The position numbers were made by a program, and so were the translations under genes. The notes under the pieces were generated by a model. The model saw nothing but the letters and a program-made list of their open reading frames with translations, had not been told where the DNA came from and did no database searches. From NCBI GenBank assembly GCA_030688135.1, contig JAUYIW010000027.1, positions 1 through 8,001 on the forward strand: a DNA stretch of 8,001 bases, written 5' to 3'. Shown piece by piece: positions 1-5,364 of the stretch (positions are counted from its first letter, which is position 1; each line of letters begins with the position of its first letter). This DNA is from Candidatus Uhrbacteria bacterium. Lineage in GTDB: Bacteria > Patescibacteriota > Patescibacteriia > UBA9934.

Positions 1-62
1 GCGGTTCGCTGAGATCTCCGAAAGATTTCTCCTCGCGACCTACAGACTCGTCGAAATGGTAA
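1..62 (-). repeat. Edge-truncated palindromic intergenic repeat
   Basis: Read on the minus strand this stretch contains CATTTCGACGAG, then CGAGGAGAAATC, then CGGAGATCTCAGCG. It folds as a small hairpin: GAGA (11-14) pairs with TCTC (28-31), TCT (15-17) pairs with AGA (23-25), the loop is CCGAA and two T bases bulge. The wording resembles a dispersed intergenic palindrome family (TTTCGA...GAGAAATCT) that I know from many bacterial genomes; that is recollection, not a search. The repeat is cut by the window edge, so its other arm is unseen. A short open frame crosses the stretch and stops at 95-97, but it has no recognisable protein content. Confidence 0.4.
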
Positions 63-142
63 CTTTCTACTTATTAAATGGATCAAACAAATTCTAACCT
101 GGCAGATTGGACGAGTCCTCCACCCAAATTGCGTATGATCCA

Positions 143-254
143 TAAAGGTCGCCCCTACGTGAAGACGATACATTGGTCTTTCTGGAGAGCCATACCGATG
201 GGCAGACATATGGGTCGCCCCTACGTGAGACGACCGTAAAGGTTGCCCCATACG
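143..254. repeat. Degenerate GTAGGGGCGACC-type repeat cluster
   Basis: A 16-bp sequence, GGTCGCCCCTACGTGA, occurs exactly at 147-162 and 213-228, 66 bp apart. A diverged third copy (TAAAGGTTGCCCCATACG, 237-254) matches TAAAGGTCGCCCCTACG at 143-159. On the minus strand the unit reads CACGTAGGGGCGACC followed by a partial complement (GTCTGCCC), so each unit can form an imperfect hairpin. I see no coding capacity. The pattern resembles short palindromic intergenic repeats common in bacterial genomes (family resemblance from memory). Confidence 0.55.
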
Positions 255-280
255 CCCGCGTCTTGTACGCGGGTTTTTTT
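255..280 (+). terminator. Rho-independent terminator
   Basis: CCCGCGT (255-261) pairs perfectly with ACGCGGG (267-273) around a 5-nt loop (CTTGT) and is followed by seven T (274-280). This is a textbook plus-strand terminator. It ends a transcript entering from the left; no gene in 1-254 explains that transcript, so it probably belongs to a gene beyond the left edge or to an unrecognised RNA. Confidence 0.85.
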
Positions 281-302
281 GGGTCGGCAAAGAAAAATAT
301 AG

Positions 303-327
303 TCCGAGCCGGGTTGCACGGCTCGGA
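303..327. other. 9-bp perfect hairpin
   Basis: TCCGAGCCG (303-311) pairs with CGGCTCGGA (319-327), with a 7-nt loop. On the plus strand it is followed by A-rich sequence. On the minus strand it is followed by CTATATTTTTC, so it could act as a weak minus-strand terminator. It lies between the strong terminator at 255 and the promoter at 361. Confidence 0.45.
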
Positions 328-331
328 AACA

Positions 332-356
332 AAACCGTACAGTACAAACCGTACAG
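332..356 (+). repeat. Direct repeat AAACCGTACAG x2
   Basis: AAACCGTACAG occurs at 332-342 and again at 346-356, a 14-bp period. The second copy ends 5 bp before the -35 box of the promoter at 361. A phased direct repeat there could be an activator or repressor site, but no regulator is identified. Confidence 0.35.
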
Positions 357-360
357 CATA

Positions 361-389
361 TTGACAAAATACTAAATTTATGCTACTTT
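361..389 (+). promoter_or_regulatory. Sigma70-type promoter for the exported TSP3-repeat protein
   Basis: A perfect -35 box TTGACA (361-366) is followed after 17 bp by TACTTT (384-389). TGC immediately upstream makes this an extended -10. The predicted start of transcription is near 396, giving a leader of about 18 nt before the ATG at 414. Confidence 0.7.
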
Positions 390-413
390 AGTCACTTATT
401 AATATACAAAAAT

Positions 414-1571
414 ATGATCAAAAAACTAATAATTTTGCCACTCTTTGCAATGCTTTTGCTACCAACGAATAGCAACTATGCGCTAGCATACAGTGACGAC
501 TCATTAAATACGCTTATAGATAACATTGGAGATATTGAATCTTTGGATTTTAGCATTGACCTTGATTTTGAAACCGTGAACGAAAAATTTGACAATTCTC
601 TTACTATGCATGCAGACATTGATGGCGCATGGGACAGTGATGCGAACGGTAAGTTCGACCTATTTTACTGGTCTGAAGATCAAAACGGTCTATACAATGA
701 ATTTTCCGGTAGCATGATCGCCACCCCTGATCGTGTATACATTTCCAATTCAGATGAAATCTGGTATTTCATAGAAGGCTTAACCACAGAGCAGTATCAA
801 AATCAGCAACAAATCGATAGCACTACAGAAAGCACAAAAGAATTGTTTCAAATGCTTTTTGATGAAGGTGTGATCAAATACAACTTTGAAGGAATTGATT
901 ATATCGATCATACAATTACGGCGAAATATTCATATAGCATAGATACAGATAAGCTTATTGATTCTATGGCTACGCATGGTGTTGTTACAGATACCGCCGA
1001 GATTGAAGAAGTTCGTGTTTACCTTTCAGAAAACGTTGTAATTGACGGATATCTATGGGTTGATACTTCATCCGTACAGCCAAAAATGTTCACATTGGAA
1101 ATTGATAACCATACAAACGACACGACATATACAACCTCTAGGTTCTCGATTCTGTTTAATAGCATTAACGAGCCTGTTCAAATAAACGTACCAAAGGACG
1201 CTATAGATATTAAACAGTACTCGTTTCAAGATACCGAAGATTTAGTTATATCTAGCGTTGAAAATACCATAAAGTATATGGACACAGACGGCGATGGACT
1301 AACGGATTGGGAAGAAACTGAAACATGGCACACAAGCGTGATTAATTCTGACTCCGATGGAGATGGTTATAAAGACCAAACCGAAGTAATTAATGGCTAC
1401 GACCCAAATGGCTACGGTAAACTAGATTCGGATGCAGACGGATTAACTGACTATGCCGAAATGACAATTCATTGGACTGACCGCTATAATAGCGACACAG
1501 ACGGTGACGGATATAACGATGGGCTAGAAATTGCCAACGGATATGATCCAAACGGTAAAGGACGCTGGTAA
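414..1571 (+). CDS. Exported protein with C-terminal thrombospondin type 3-like calcium-binding repeats
   Basis: This 385-aa protein begins with a classical signal peptide (KK, hydrophobic core, ALA before Tyr26), so it is probably exported and cut near residue 25. It lacks a lipobox Cys. Residues 26 to about 280 form an acidic domain I do not recognise; its length and the VPKDAIDI ending recall LolA/LppX-like beta-rich lipid-binding folds, but this is only a guess. The C-terminus has four aspartate loops, DTDGDGLTD (290-298), DSDGDGYKD (313-321), DSDADGLTD (338-346) and DTDGDGYND (361-369). They are arranged as two 48-residue units, each with GYDPNG. Such loops bind Ca2+ in thrombospondin type 3 repeats and dockerin-like proteins. 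The start follows a near-consensus promoter; no Shine-Dalgarno is visible (ACAAAAATATG). A terminator follows 2 bp after the stop, so it is monocistronic. No transmembrane anchor or sortase signal is seen, so the protein may be secreted or surface-bound by another means. Confidence 0.85.
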   Translation: MIKKLIILPLFAMLLLPTNSNYALAYSDDSLNTLIDNIGDIESLDFSIDLDFETVNEKFDNSLTMHADIDGAWDSDANGKFDLFYWSEDQNGLYNEFSGSMIATPDRVYISNSDEIWYFIEGLTTEQYQNQQQIDSTTESTKELFQMLFDEGVIKYNFEGIDYIDHTITAKYSYSIDTDKLIDSMATHGVVTDTAEIEEVRVYLSENVVIDGYLWVDTSSVQPKMFTLEIDNHTNDTTYTTSRFSILFNSINEPVQINVPKDAIDIKQYSFQDTEDLVISSVENTIKYMDTDGDGLTDWEETETWHTSVINSDSDGDGYKDQTEVINGYDPNGYGKLDSDADGLTDYAEMTIHWTDRYNSDTDGDGYNDGLEIANGYDPNGKGRW

Positions 1572-1573
1572 CA

Positions 1574-1601
1574 AAAATTCCCGCCCAACGGCGGGAATTT
1601 T
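1574..1601. terminator. Bidirectional terminator between convergent genes
   Basis: AAAATTCCCGCC (1574-1585) pairs perfectly over 12 bp with GGCGGGAATTTT (1590-1601) around a CAAC loop. T-rich flanks lie on both strands (TTTTGTTT on plus, TTTTTGTT on minus). It ends the exported-protein gene on plus and can stop the minus-strand zincin gene, whose stop codon is at 1693. The 1602-1692 spacer shows nothing else recognisable. Confidence 0.88.
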
Positions 1602-1692
1602 GTTTAGTATTTATGGTTCAATCCACGAATGTAAGAAAAATGCTTATAAAATCAATCGCTTTCATACTCTCTAGAGTCTTCATTACCTTGAA

Positions 1693-2526
1693 TTACGCCT
1701 TAAAATTCCCGTCAACAACAGACATCCAGTCATCTACACGATCTTCCTCCGTTCGAGGACGATTTATTATAGAGATTAATGCATTGTACATCTCGTCATC
1801 ATGTGTCTGTGAGTGCTCCCTAAACCAAATTATAAGTGGGTCTTCGTAACCGGTCGCGTAAGATTCTTTAATAGCTCTAATCAGTCCATCTCTATCGGTT
1901 GATTCATTTACTAAATAATCTATCCAGTGTCGCTCAAAATATCCACCCGTAGCAATTTCATCTTTTTCCTCTTGTGACAAAACCTCATCCAAGCACGATT
2001 GAGCAATCCAATCCGTAATCGATTCCCAAAATAATGCTCTTCCGCGTGGGTTATCGTAAATTACAGACATTGGATCGACCTCTTTTGTTAGCCTATCTCT
2101 CTCAAACTCAATCCCACCCAAATAATCAGAAAATGTCTGCTTATCTGGCTCCTTGGTTGGGTTTGTAACAAAGACCGACTCTGGACTTATGAGATGCGTT
2201 GCCTCGTGAGCTAGAGTATGTAGAGTTTCGGCTCTTGATTCCGAATGTAAAACTACAGGATATTTACTCACGCTGTTCGCACTCACCTCGTAACGAATGA
2301 AACCATCGGCGCCTGCTTCTTTGGGATTTTTCTGCGCCACTTCTTCCATCTGCTCTTGTGTTAAAAACTCAACGGCTCTCATCTCTGTCAAACGCCTGCT
2401 AACCTCGTCGTCGCTTAAGACATCGCTAAAAAACTCCTTAACTGTGCGCCTAACTATTGCTGTAAATTCTGAACGTTCACGCTCGATTGCCGACCCTTCA
2501 GCCCGCTCTTTATTGATTCTGCTCAT
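1693..2526 (-). CDS. Putative zinc-dependent metallopeptidase (HEATH...E gluzincin-like)
   Basis: This 277-aa protein has no signal peptide or membrane segment, so it is probably cytoplasmic. The key signature is TLHTLAHEATHLI with H107, E108 and H111, an HExxH zinc site. It is followed 57 residues later by FWESITDWIA, where E168 is the expected third zinc ligand and D172 follows in the ExxxD spacing seen in gluzincins. Upstream, residues 1-65 are charged and helical. I do not recognise the exact family; a peptidase is well supported by the motif, but substrate and role are unknown. The gene lies 93 bp downstream of a co-oriented coiled-coil gene, which may be its partner or substrate; this is inference. 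An extended -10 element at 2561 suggests it can be transcribed on its own. No Shine-Dalgarno precedes ATG 2526. It converges on the exported-protein gene through the shared terminator at 1574. Confidence 0.8.
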   Translation of the reverse strand: MSRINKERAEGSAIERERSEFTAIVRRTVKEFFSDVLSDDEVSRRLTEMRAVEFLTQEQMEEVAQKNPKEAGADGFIRYEVSANSVSKYPVVLHSESRAETLHTLAHEATHLISPESVFVTNPTKEPDKQTFSDYLGGIEFERDRLTKEVDPMSVIYDNPRGRALFWESITDWIAQSCLDEVLSQEEKDEIATGGYFERHWIDYLVNESTDRDGLIRAIKESYATGYEDPLIIWFREHSQTHDDEMYNALISIINRPRTEEDRVDDWMSVVDGNFKA

Positions 2527-2560
2527 AAATCATATAATCAACACTTTATTTGTTTTGATT

Positions 2561-2569
2561 ATTCTATCA
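2561..2569 (-). promoter_or_regulatory. Extended -10 promoter for the zincin gene
   Basis: On the minus strand TG-A-TAGAAT gives an extended -10 (TAGAAT complement at 2561-2566). No good -35 box is present at the expected distance, because a hairpin occupies that position. The predicted leader is about 28 nt. Confidence 0.35.
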
Positions 2570-2572
2570 CAC

Positions 2573-2601
2573 AAAAGGCAAACCCCTGGGGTTGGCCTTT
2601 T
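2573..2601 (-). terminator. Likely terminator after the coiled-coil gene
   Basis: AAAAGGCAAACCCC (2573-2586) is complementary to GGGGTTGGCCTTTT (2588-2601) apart from one mismatch; the innermost pairs must open to form a loop. On the minus strand the stem ends in CCTTTTGTGTG, so the U-run lies within and just after the stem. It is 19 bp after the stop of the 539-aa gene and directly abuts the putative -10 of the next gene. It may attenuate rather than fully end transcription. Confidence 0.6.
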
Positions 2602-2619
2602 GATAAAAAATTCTTGGCA

Positions 2620-4239
2620 TTAGAGATCTGCAGATTCAACGATTGATTCAACTATTGAATCAATCACTTGTTCGGGCGATGAATTCCATGGATCGGATAG
2701 GAAAAGTTCAGATGTACGAGCAAGCAGTTCTTCGTGCGTAATAAGACCATCGTCTAATATCATTTGTGCTGCATCATCAGAGCTAATAATAGTTTTAAGT
2801 TTTTGCCAGTTTTCTAAGATTTCTAGTGATCGGTTTTTAAGGTTGGGTAGCACGGCATTTATTCTTGTTCTATCGGCAAATTGTTTGAGGGCTTCTTTTT
2901 GTTTCTTTATATCGTCGAGTAGATCTATACCTTTTTTGTTATTTTCGTAACTTAATTTTAGCTGACTAGCAACTCCTATCGGTAGACTGTTAACAAATTT
3001 TATACATTCTGCACTTGTATTAGGTATCTTTCGAAGGATGCCAATATAAGACTGCAGATCTACTAATTTCGACTCTATCTGCTCACGAATTTCCGGAGTT
3101 AATTCAGCCTCTATTTTTGCACGCAATTGCTGTTCCTCTAATTTACTTACTGCTTCTTCATCGATTTGTCGTTGATCCTTTTCAAGTTTTGCACTTGCTG
3201 TATTCTCGGCTTCTTTTGAGCGTATCTGTTCAAGTTGCTTCTTCTTTTGTTCTTCTTGTAGTCTTCTTTGCACCTTTACAGTATCTTGTTCTAATTTTTC
3301 TGCATCAAGGCGCTCGCTGTCACCTATATCTAACCGCTTGTCTTTTATGAAGAGACTTCTTTCATCTCCTAGTAGTTTAGATAAATTTTTATGTTCCGGT
3401 GTATTTGGAGCGTAAATATGCAAAGAGACATCGAGATTTTGCACTTTTTCAAACTCCCCAATCTTAGTTTTTAGTTCTTCAAATCGTGTCTCTAATGCAG
3501 TTAGTCCAATTTCATCCTTTTTATTAAAATATTTCTCTTCAAACTGTTCTAACTCTTCTTGAACATTTTTTGGGGTATCTGCTTCAAGAATAGTTGCAAA
3601 ATATTTATTGACGCTCTTTGCCTTGCCTGTTCCATAAAGTCCATTTGTAATTTCTTTTGGCACACGCTCTTCTAACAGCACGCTTGTCCCCACTCTATTA
3701 ACATCACTTACAACCCACCCGATATAATATGTTGTTTCTACGTCACTTTTGAGGTTTCCACTTTCGTTTTCTACTTTATATGATTGACTGTATTGATGGA
3801 TTTTGGGCTCTACACGCTCGGGCTTAAATAAGGGCTGCATTTTACCATAGAGCTCTTTAATTGATTCTCGCATCTCATTTAGTTGATTTAGGAGTGTTTG
3901 AAATTCCTGTTCCATTTCTTCTGTGCGGGGAATATAAAAGTCTCTATCGTCCCTTCCTCCGGTTTTACGTCGATCTGCGCGGGTTAAATTATTATTAATA
4001 CTGCGGATATGATCGTCATAAAAGTAATCATCATTTATTTTTGGATCGTTATGAGCCTCGGTCAGATAGTCGATATGAATATTAGTTGATCTTGAATCAA
4101 AATTTAATTCAGTTTTTCCTAACCAGTTTCCTCGATCGCGCGTTACAAATGTAAAACGTCTTGTAGGAGACTCATGCATTTCACGGGTCTCTGGGTTATT
4201 TTCACTCATTAGTCCATGCTCTGCACTTGCTTTTTTCAT
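2620..4239 (-). CDS. Hypothetical coiled-coil-rich cytoplasmic protein
   Basis: I do not recognise this 539-aa protein. It has no signal peptide and no membrane helix. Residues 1-105 are polar, with an RFTFVTRDRGNWLGKTELNFD segment that looks beta-structured. Residues 106-135 are a short coiled coil (EEMEQEFQTLLNQLNEMRESIKELY). Residues 145-220 form a mixed segment (YYIGWVVSDVNRVGTSVLLEERVP). Residues 225-265 and especially 308-395 are long, highly charged heptad-like helices (Glu/Lys/Gln-rich). Residues 396-539 are helical and end in a small repeat, IDSIVESIVESADL. The protein is probably structural or a scaffold, and oligomeric; this rests on composition only. The first ATG (4239) was chosen. 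An internal ATG at residue 11 (MSENNPE) is an equally plausible start, since neither has a Shine-Dalgarno. The zincin gene follows 93 bp downstream in the same direction. Confidence 0.75.
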   Translation of the reverse strand: MKKASAEHGLMSENNPETREMHESPTRRFTFVTRDRGNWLGKTELNFDSRSTNIHIDYLTEAHNDPKINDDYFYDDHIRSINNNLTRADRRKTGGRDDRDFYIPRTEEMEQEFQTLLNQLNEMRESIKELYGKMQPLFKPERVEPKIHQYSQSYKVENESGNLKSDVETTYYIGWVVSDVNRVGTSVLLEERVPKEITNGLYGTGKAKSVNKYFATILEADTPKNVQEELEQFEEKYFNKKDEIGLTALETRFEELKTKIGEFEKVQNLDVSLHIYAPNTPEHKNLSKLLGDERSLFIKDKRLDIGDSERLDAEKLEQDTVKVQRRLQEEQKKKQLEQIRSKEAENTASAKLEKDQRQIDEEAVSKLEEQQLRAKIEAELTPEIREQIESKLVDLQSYIGILRKIPNTSAECIKFVNSLPIGVASQLKLSYENNKKGIDLLDDIKKQKEALKQFADRTRINAVLPNLKNRSLEILENWQKLKTIISSDDAAQMILDDGLITHEELLARTSELFLSDPWNSSPEQVIDSIVESIVESADL

Positions 4240-4370
4240 ATTATTTTTATTTTAATCCATCAGGTTTAACTCCATCCTTCGAATTTTATATTTGTGATTA
4301 CTTTTAACATAATCGTTACCTATTTTGACTTCTGGTTAATTATTTTTACATAAAACCATCGAATGATATT

Positions 4371-4400
4371 ATTGTACCCTAGCTGCAAGTTGTTTGTAAA
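4371..4400 (-). promoter_or_regulatory. Candidate promoter for the coiled-coil gene
   Basis: On the minus strand TTTACA (complement at 4395-4400) is separated by 18 bp from TACAAT (complement at 4371-4376). It would give a leader of about 125 nt to ATG 4239. The 4240-4370 leader is very AT-rich and shows no convincing riboswitch or gene. It lies just downstream of the tRNA-Thr terminator, as expected for an independent unit. Confidence 0.4.
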
Positions 4401-4423
4401 TATTCAATATTAATATGAGCTAG

Positions 4424-4451
4424 AACACAAAACCGCCTCTTGCAAGGCGGT
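4424..4451 (-). terminator. Terminator of tRNA-Thr
   Basis: On the minus strand ACCGCCT pairs with AGGCGGT (plus 4432-4438 with 4445-4451) around a 6-nt loop and is followed by TTTGTGTT. It begins 4 bp after the tRNA 3' end. The GGCGGTCTGGTGGAGCC part (4446-4462) recurs exactly at the second tRNA-Thr (7781-7797). Confidence 0.8.
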
Positions 4452-4455
4452 CTGG

Positions 4456-4532
4456 TGGAGCCAACGATCGGATTCGAACCGATGACCTGCTGTTTACAAA
4501 ACAGCTGCTCTAACCAGCTGAGCTACGTTGGC
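4456..4532 (-). tRNA. tRNA-Thr(UGU)
   Basis: A complete 77-nt cloverleaf is visible on the minus strand. The acceptor stem GCCAACG/CGTTGGC is perfect. The D arm is GCTC-AGCTGGTTA-GAGC, the anticodon stem-loop GCTGT-TTTGTAA-ACAGC with anticodon TGT, the variable loop AGGTC, and the T arm ATCGG-TTCGAAT-CCGAT. The discriminator base is U and CCA is encoded. It decodes ACA (and probably other ACN) threonine codons. Its promoter is about 104 bp upstream and its leader contains a broken copy of its own 5' end. Confidence 0.97.
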
Positions 4533-4559
4533 AAATATTGTAGCGAGGCTGGTTGAATG

Positions 4560-4613
4560 AACCAGCTGCCTGTCCCTCGAAGCTCGAAGAGCGAAGTGGG
4601 AAGCTACGTTGGC
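4560..4613 (-). pseudogene. Interrupted duplicate of the tRNA-Thr 5' end in the tRNA leader
   Basis: On the minus strand GCCAACGTAGCT (4613-4602) equals nucleotides 1-12 of the adjacent tRNA-Thr. CAGCTGGTT (4568-4560) equals nucleotides 13-21. The two pieces are contiguous in the tRNA but are split here by 33 nt (4601-4569) that begin TCCC, contain CTTCG repeats and end GGGACAGG. Homology stops after nucleotide 21. The last part also forms a hairpin, GCTGGTT (4548-4554) with AACCAGC (4560-4566). This is therefore a tRNA fragment, not a functional tRNA. It lies between the promoter and the real tRNA and would be transcribed as leader. Confidence 0.75.
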
Positions 4614-4642
4614 CAATACTATTTTATTGTGAATGTGGCCAA

Positions 4643-4671
4643 ATAGTAGCATGGTTTTTTTGCCATGTAAA
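4643..4671 (-). promoter_or_regulatory. Promoter of tRNA-Thr
   Basis: On the minus strand TTTACA (complement at 4666-4671) is followed after 17 bp by TACTAT (complement at 4643-4648), with TGC directly upstream giving an extended -10. The spacer itself contains an inverted repeat, CATGG and CCATG around an A-rich centre (4650-4667). Predicted transcription starts near 4636, so the tRNA has a leader of about 104 nt including the tRNA-like fragment. Confidence 0.6.
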
Positions 4672-4686
4672 GACTCACGATACCCC

Positions 4687-4750
4687 TTGCCAGACAGTCT
4701 TTTTTTGTGTTATCCTGCGGCTACGATTTAGTGTAAGTAGGCACTATAAT
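4687..4750 (+). promoter_or_regulatory. Promoter region of tRNA-Trp (two candidates)
   Basis: Candidate 1 has TTGCCA (4687-4692), an 18-bp spacer and TATCCT (4711-4716) with an upstream TGT. Candidate 2 has a perfect TATAAT at 4745-4750 with a poor -35 and would start about 9 nt before the tRNA. Candidate 1 lies 15 bp from the -35 of the divergent tRNA-Thr promoter, so the two tRNA units are transcribed back to back. Confidence 0.45.
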
Positions 4751-4765
4751 AAAATCAAGAAATAT

Positions 4766-4839
4766 AGGGGCGTAGTGAAATGGTATCACAGAGGTCTCCA
4801 AAACCTTTAGCGGAGGTTCGATTCCTCCCGCCCCTGCCA
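4766..4839 (+). tRNA. tRNA-Trp(CCA)
   Basis: A 74-nt cloverleaf with encoded CCA. The acceptor is AGGGGCG/CGCCCCT, the D arm GTG...CAC, and the anticodon stem-loop GAGGT-CTCCAAA-ACCTT with anticodon CCA at 4798-4800 (one G-T pair). The variable loop is TAGC and the T arm GGAGG-TTCGATT-CCTCC. Discriminator G73 is the usual tryptophan identity base. A terminator follows at 4886. Confidence 0.95.
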
Positions 4840-4885
4840 ACAAGTACACGTTGATCTGCAGTTTGCAGTACTAAATCAAAGGGAG

Positions 4886-4917
4886 AACGCATAGTAAACA
4901 CTAGCGTTTTTTCTTTT
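4886..4917 (+). terminator. Terminator of tRNA-Trp
   Basis: AACGC-A-TAGT (4886-4895) pairs with ACTA-GCGTT (4900-4908) around AAAC, with one bulged A, followed by TTTTTTCTTTT. It is a good plus-strand terminator 46 bp after the tRNA and separates it from the ArsR operon promoter. Confidence 0.78.
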
Positions 4918-4944
4918 ACGGTAGCCAATACATGCCATGTGCCA

Positions 4945-4973
4945 TTGACAGATTATTCACGATGTTATATAAA
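4945..4973 (+). promoter_or_regulatory. Strong sigma70-type promoter of the ArsR-lipoprotein unit
   Basis: A perfect TTGACA (4945-4950), a 17-bp spacer and TATAAA (4968-4973). Transcription is predicted to start near 4980, directly at the palindrome at 4981-4996. A near-consensus promoter with a downstream operator fits a repressor-controlled unit. Confidence 0.75.
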
Positions 4974-4980
4974 TAAACTA

Positions 4981-4996
4981 TTAAACAAATGTTTAA
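4981..4996. promoter_or_regulatory. Palindromic operator, probable ArsR-family binding site
   Basis: TTAAACA-AA-TGTTTAA is a perfect inverted repeat of 7 bp per arm with a 2-bp centre. It overlaps the predicted transcription start and lies 15 bp before the ArsR start codon. Size, symmetry and position match operators bound by dimeric ArsR/SmtB repressors. Direct autoregulation is inferred. Confidence 0.65.
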
Positions 4997-5011
4997 CTGA
5001 TATCAATAGAT

Positions 5012-5335
5012 ATGCTTAGCCAAAAGGAAATTTTACGGAATCGCAAAACGTTCACTGAGACTGATCAAACGATGGCGGCTGTATTTAAGGTACTCAGTGA
5101 CGTCAATCGCTACCGAATTTTTAGCCTTCTTGCGAAACAACCAAAATTAACCGTAAGTGACATTTCACGGATTCTCAATATTTCCTTGCCGCTTGCATCG
5201 CAGCACATCAAAATATTAGTCCATGCTCGCTTATTGAAAAAGGAGCGGGACGGGAAAAAGGTTTTTCCCAAACTTGAACATGATAATCCATTCGTTCAGG
5301 CCATCATAAAAACAATACAGCGGGCTCTACAATAA
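5012..5335 (+). CDS. ArsR-family winged-helix transcriptional regulator
   Basis: This 107-aa protein has the size and order of ArsR/SmtB regulators. The N-terminal helix and FKVLSDVNRYRIFSLLA (25-41) match the family's alpha-helical entry (ALxDxxRxxIL). A helix-turn-helix spans about 47-70 (TVSDISRILNISLPLASQHIKIL), and a beta wing at 73-87 (RLLKKERDGKKVFPKL) follows. There is no cysteine at all, so the classical thiolate metal sites (such as CVCD) are absent. A metal-thiol sensor is unlikely; redox-thiol sensing is excluded. The ligand is unknown. The gene follows a strong promoter with a perfect palindrome at the transcription start, so it probably represses itself and the lipoprotein gene 29 bp downstream. 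No Shine-Dalgarno is seen before ATG 5012. Confidence 0.88.
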   Translation: MLSQKEILRNRKTFTETDQTMAAVFKVLSDVNRYRIFSLLAKQPKLTVSDISRILNISLPLASQHIKILVHARLLKKERDGKKVFPKLEHDNPFVQAIIKTIQRALQ

Positions 5336-5364
5336 ACCGATTAACCGATTAACACAGAATAATT

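Noticed and set aside
2..97. A short plus-strand open frame entering from the left edge
   Set aside because: Its sequence is explained by the palindromic repeat at 1-62 and shows no domain.
143..254. A possible CRISPR array
   Set aside because: Only two exact copies, unequal spacing (66 and about 25 bp), short degenerate units and no cas genes.
173..364. A 63-codon plus-strand open frame
   Set aside because: It runs through the repeat cluster, the terminator and the hairpin and ends in the -35 box of the next promoter.
1613..1849. A 78-codon plus-strand open frame
   Set aside because: It overlaps the C-terminal part of the zincin gene on the other strand and has Ser-rich low-information content.
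2297..2623. A 108-codon plus-strand open frame
   Set aside because: It is antisense to the zincin N-terminus and crosses the intergenic hairpin; no motif.
4553..4810. An 85-codon plus-strand open frame
   Set aside because: It spans the tRNA-like fragment, both tRNA promoters and half of tRNA-Trp.
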